Assembly (NCBI GenBank): GCA_023441125.1
Contig: JAEZQV010000214.1
Coordinates: 1 to 6,906, forward strand
Length of the DNA stretch: 6,906 bases
Direction of reading: 5' to 3'
From: Bacillota bacterium
GTDB taxonomy: Bacteria > Bacillota_C > Negativicutes > Sporomusales > Sporomusaceae
The notes beneath the pieces were generated by a model, which made no database searches, was not told the origin of the DNA, and saw only the letters and a program-made list of their open reading frames with translations. Positions 5,313 to 6,906 of the stretch are shown here, one piece after another. A program made the position numbers and the translations under genes. Positions within the stretch are counted from its first letter, which is position 1. The number at the start of each line of letters is the position of its first letter.

Positions 5313-6906
5313 ATGGTGGGAAAAATTTTCTGGCCGGTAAAAGTGCTGGCTTTTGCGGCCGAGTGCCGATGGAAAATGGCCGGTTCGGTGCTGTTCGCCG
5401 TCGTTAGTGTGGCCGGCGGCCTGGTGCCGTATCTTGGCGTATACCGGATACTGGTTTTATTCCTGGATGAGACGGCGTCGCGCGGGGAGATTTTATTCTG
5501 GGCGGCGGTATGTCTGGGCGGACATAGCAGCCAACTGCTGTTTTATGCGTTGTCCACCCTGCTGGCGCATTTTTCGGCCTACAGTATTTTGGAGAATATG
5601 CGGCTTAAGATTGCCGACCGGCTGATGCGGGCCCCGCTGGGCAGTGTGCTGAACCAGCCGGTCGGCCGGCTGAAAAATAGTATGGTTGACCGGGTGGAGG
5701 CTATTGAAGTGCCGCTGGCCCATATGATCCCGGAAGGTATTTCCAACCTGCTGCTGCCGGCCGGCGTGTTTATCTACCTGTTGCTGATTGACTGGCGGAT
5801 GGCGCTGGCGGCCCTGATCACCCTGCCGGCCGCCGCCGCTGTTTATGCCGTCATGATGCAGTCCTTCAACCGGCAGTACGCCGATTATATGACAGCTAGT
5901 AATTATGTCAACAGCGTCATTGTCGAGTATGTGGAGGGAATTGAGGTCATCAAGGCTTTCAATCAGTCGACCGCGTCCTATGAAAAGTATGTTAAGGCCG
6001 TGACGGCTTTTAAGGAATATACACTGAACTGGTTTCACAGCACCTGGAAGCTGATGAATCTGGGCGGGGCGGTTTTACCGTCGGCCCTGCTCGGCACCAT
6101 GCCGCTGGGCATGTATTTGTACAGCAGCGGGTCGCTGTCGCCGGCCAACCTGACGATGTGCCTGATCCTCTCGCTGGGACTGGTGGCGCCTCTGCGCAGC
6201 TTTGCTATTTTTGTCAATGAGGCCAAGGTCATTGAATACGCCGTAAAAGATGTCACCGCCCTGCTGGCATTACCGGTATTGGCCGAGGCCGGCCGGCCGG
6301 TCCGGCTGACCCATCATACGGTGGAACTCAAACAGGTCTGTTTTGATTACGGCGACGGAAATCAGGCAGCAAAACAAGGGGCGGGCAGCGTGCTGCAGGG
6401 ACTGGATCTCACGCTGCCCCAGGGGACCTTTACGGCGCTGGTCGGCCCGTCGGGCAGCGGCAAATCCACGGTAGCCCGTCTGATTGCCCGGTTTTGGGAT
6501 GTAACCGGCGGAGAAATCACCATCGGCGGCGAAAATATCAAAAACCTGCCGCTCAATCAACTGGCCGACACGGTGAGTTTTGTTACTCAGGATAATTTTC
6601 TGTTTAATTGCTCGCTTAAGGATAACATCCGGCTGGGCAATCCCCTGGCAACCGAGGCCCAGGTGCTTGCCGCCGCGAAGGCCGCCTGCTGCGATGGGTT
6701 TATCGGCCGGCTGGAGCAGGGTTATGACACTCTGGCCGGCGAGGCCGGCAACCGCTTGTCCGGCGGGGAAAAACAACGGCTGGCCATTGCCCGGGCCATC
6801 CTGAAAAATGCGCCGGTTGTGATTCTGGATGAGGCCACGGCCTTTACCGACCCGGAAAATGAAGCCGCCCTCCAGCAATCGATTGCCGCTCTGACCAGGG
6901 GGAAAA
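5313..6906 (+). CDS. ABC transporter, fused permease-ATPase half-transporter of the siderophore-importer (YbtPQ/IrtAB-like) type, 3' end outside window
   Basis: One uninterrupted frame runs from ATG 5313 (AGGCAGG at 5301-5307, five bases upstream) to the window edge, giving 531 complete codons; family members are about 570-600 residues, so little is missing. The N-terminal exporter-fold membrane domain (about 20-300) has hydrophobic segments near VLFAVVSVAGGLVPYLGV, NLLLPAGVFIYLLLI, LAALITLPAAAAVYAVMM and LTMCLILSLGLVAPL, and the coupling stretch EYVEGIEVIKAFNQ. The ATPase domain has Walker A GPSGSGKST (378-386), Gln426, signature LSGGEKQR (482-489) and Walker B VVILDE with Glu507. The D-loop reads ATAFTDPENE rather than the common ATSALD; I recall this ATAF-DPE form from YbtP/YbtQ- and IrtA/IrtB-like proteins, which import siderophores despite an exporter fold. 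The H-loop His lies beyond the window. Half-transporters act as dimers, so a second ABC gene probably follows (inference). True drug or lipid export is less likely given the neighbours. Confidence 0.9.
   Translation, partial: MVGKIFWPVKVLAFAAECRWKMAGSVLFAVVSVAGGLVPYLGVYRILVLFLDETASRGEILFWAAVCLGGHSSQLLFYALSTLLAHFSAYSILENMRLKIADRLMRAPLGSVLNQPVGRLKNSMVDRVEAIEVPLAHMIPEGISNLLLPAGVFIYLLLIDWRMALAALITLPAAAAVYAVMMQSFNRQYADYMTASNYVNSVIVEYVEGIEVIKAFNQSTASYEKYVKAVTAFKEYTLNWFHSTWKLMNLGGAVLPSALLGTMPLGMYLYSSGSLSPANLTMCLILSLGLVAPLRSFAIFVNEAKVIEYAVKDVTALLALPVLAEAGRPVRLTHHTVELKQVCFDYGDGNQAAKQGAGSVLQGLDLTLPQGTFTALVGPSGSGKSTVARLIARFWDVTGGEITIGGENIKNLPLNQLADTVSFVTQDNFLFNCSLKDNIRLGNPLATEAQVLAAAKAACCDGFIGRLEQGYDTLAGEAGNRLSGGEKQRLAIARAILKNAPVVILDEATAFTDPENEAALQQSIAALTRGK

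Noticed and set aside
5353..5625. 90-codon + strand frame starting MRPSADGKW
   Set aside because: It is out of frame with the ABC gene that starts at 5313 and runs uninterrupted through this stretch; Trp/Arg-rich nonsense composition.
6270..6878. 202-codon open frame on the minus strand
   Set aside because: It is antisense to the ABC ATPase domain, whose Walker A, signature and Walker B motifs are in the + strand frame.

Overview
The window looks like a Fur-controlled iron-complex (siderophore or heme-like) uptake operon from a diderm Firmicute, most likely a Negativicutes member such as the Sporomusaceae. Three things support this. There are strong Gram-positive-style ribosome binding sites (AGGAGG, AAGGAGGGGG) and energy-coupling factor (ECF) transporter genes typical of Firmicutes. 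There is also a TonB-dependent outer-membrane receptor, which requires an outer membrane. The genus cannot be settled from this sequence alone.

Layout, all on the + strand. Positions 2-280 are the 3' end of an AraC-family regulator, cut by the window edge, with a hairpin terminator at 293-330. Positions 331-459 are a compact control region. It holds a 13-bp direct repeat with a 20-bp period (337-369, candidate AraC-type operator), a near-perfect Fur box (414-428) and a strong ribosome binding site (449-454). Five tightly packed genes follow: ECF T component (460-1200), fused double-domain ECF ATPase (1222-2697), MptD-family S component (2681-3283), TonB-dependent receptor (3318-5300), and an exporter-fold ABC transporter with fused permease and ATPase (5313 to beyond the window end). 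No terminator is visible between them, and the gaps are 12-34 bases or overlaps, so they are probably one transcript.

Proposed working model (inference). The receptor brings an iron-containing ligand across the outer membrane using TonB energy. At the inner membrane the ligand or its product has two possible routes: an ECF importer (S + T + A) and an exporter-fold ABC protein resembling the siderophore importers YbtPQ/IrtAB. Neither route has a periplasmic binding protein gene in this window. Fur would repress the operon when iron is plentiful, and the upstream AraC-type regulator may activate it when the ligand is present, as PchR does for pyochelin genes.

The components are recognisable families. 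The less ordinary parts are the pairing of an ECF importer with a TonB receptor, the two parallel inner-membrane systems, the compact dual control region, and some sequence deviations (Lys in the second T-component coupling motif, no His in the receptor's FRAP/NPNL region).
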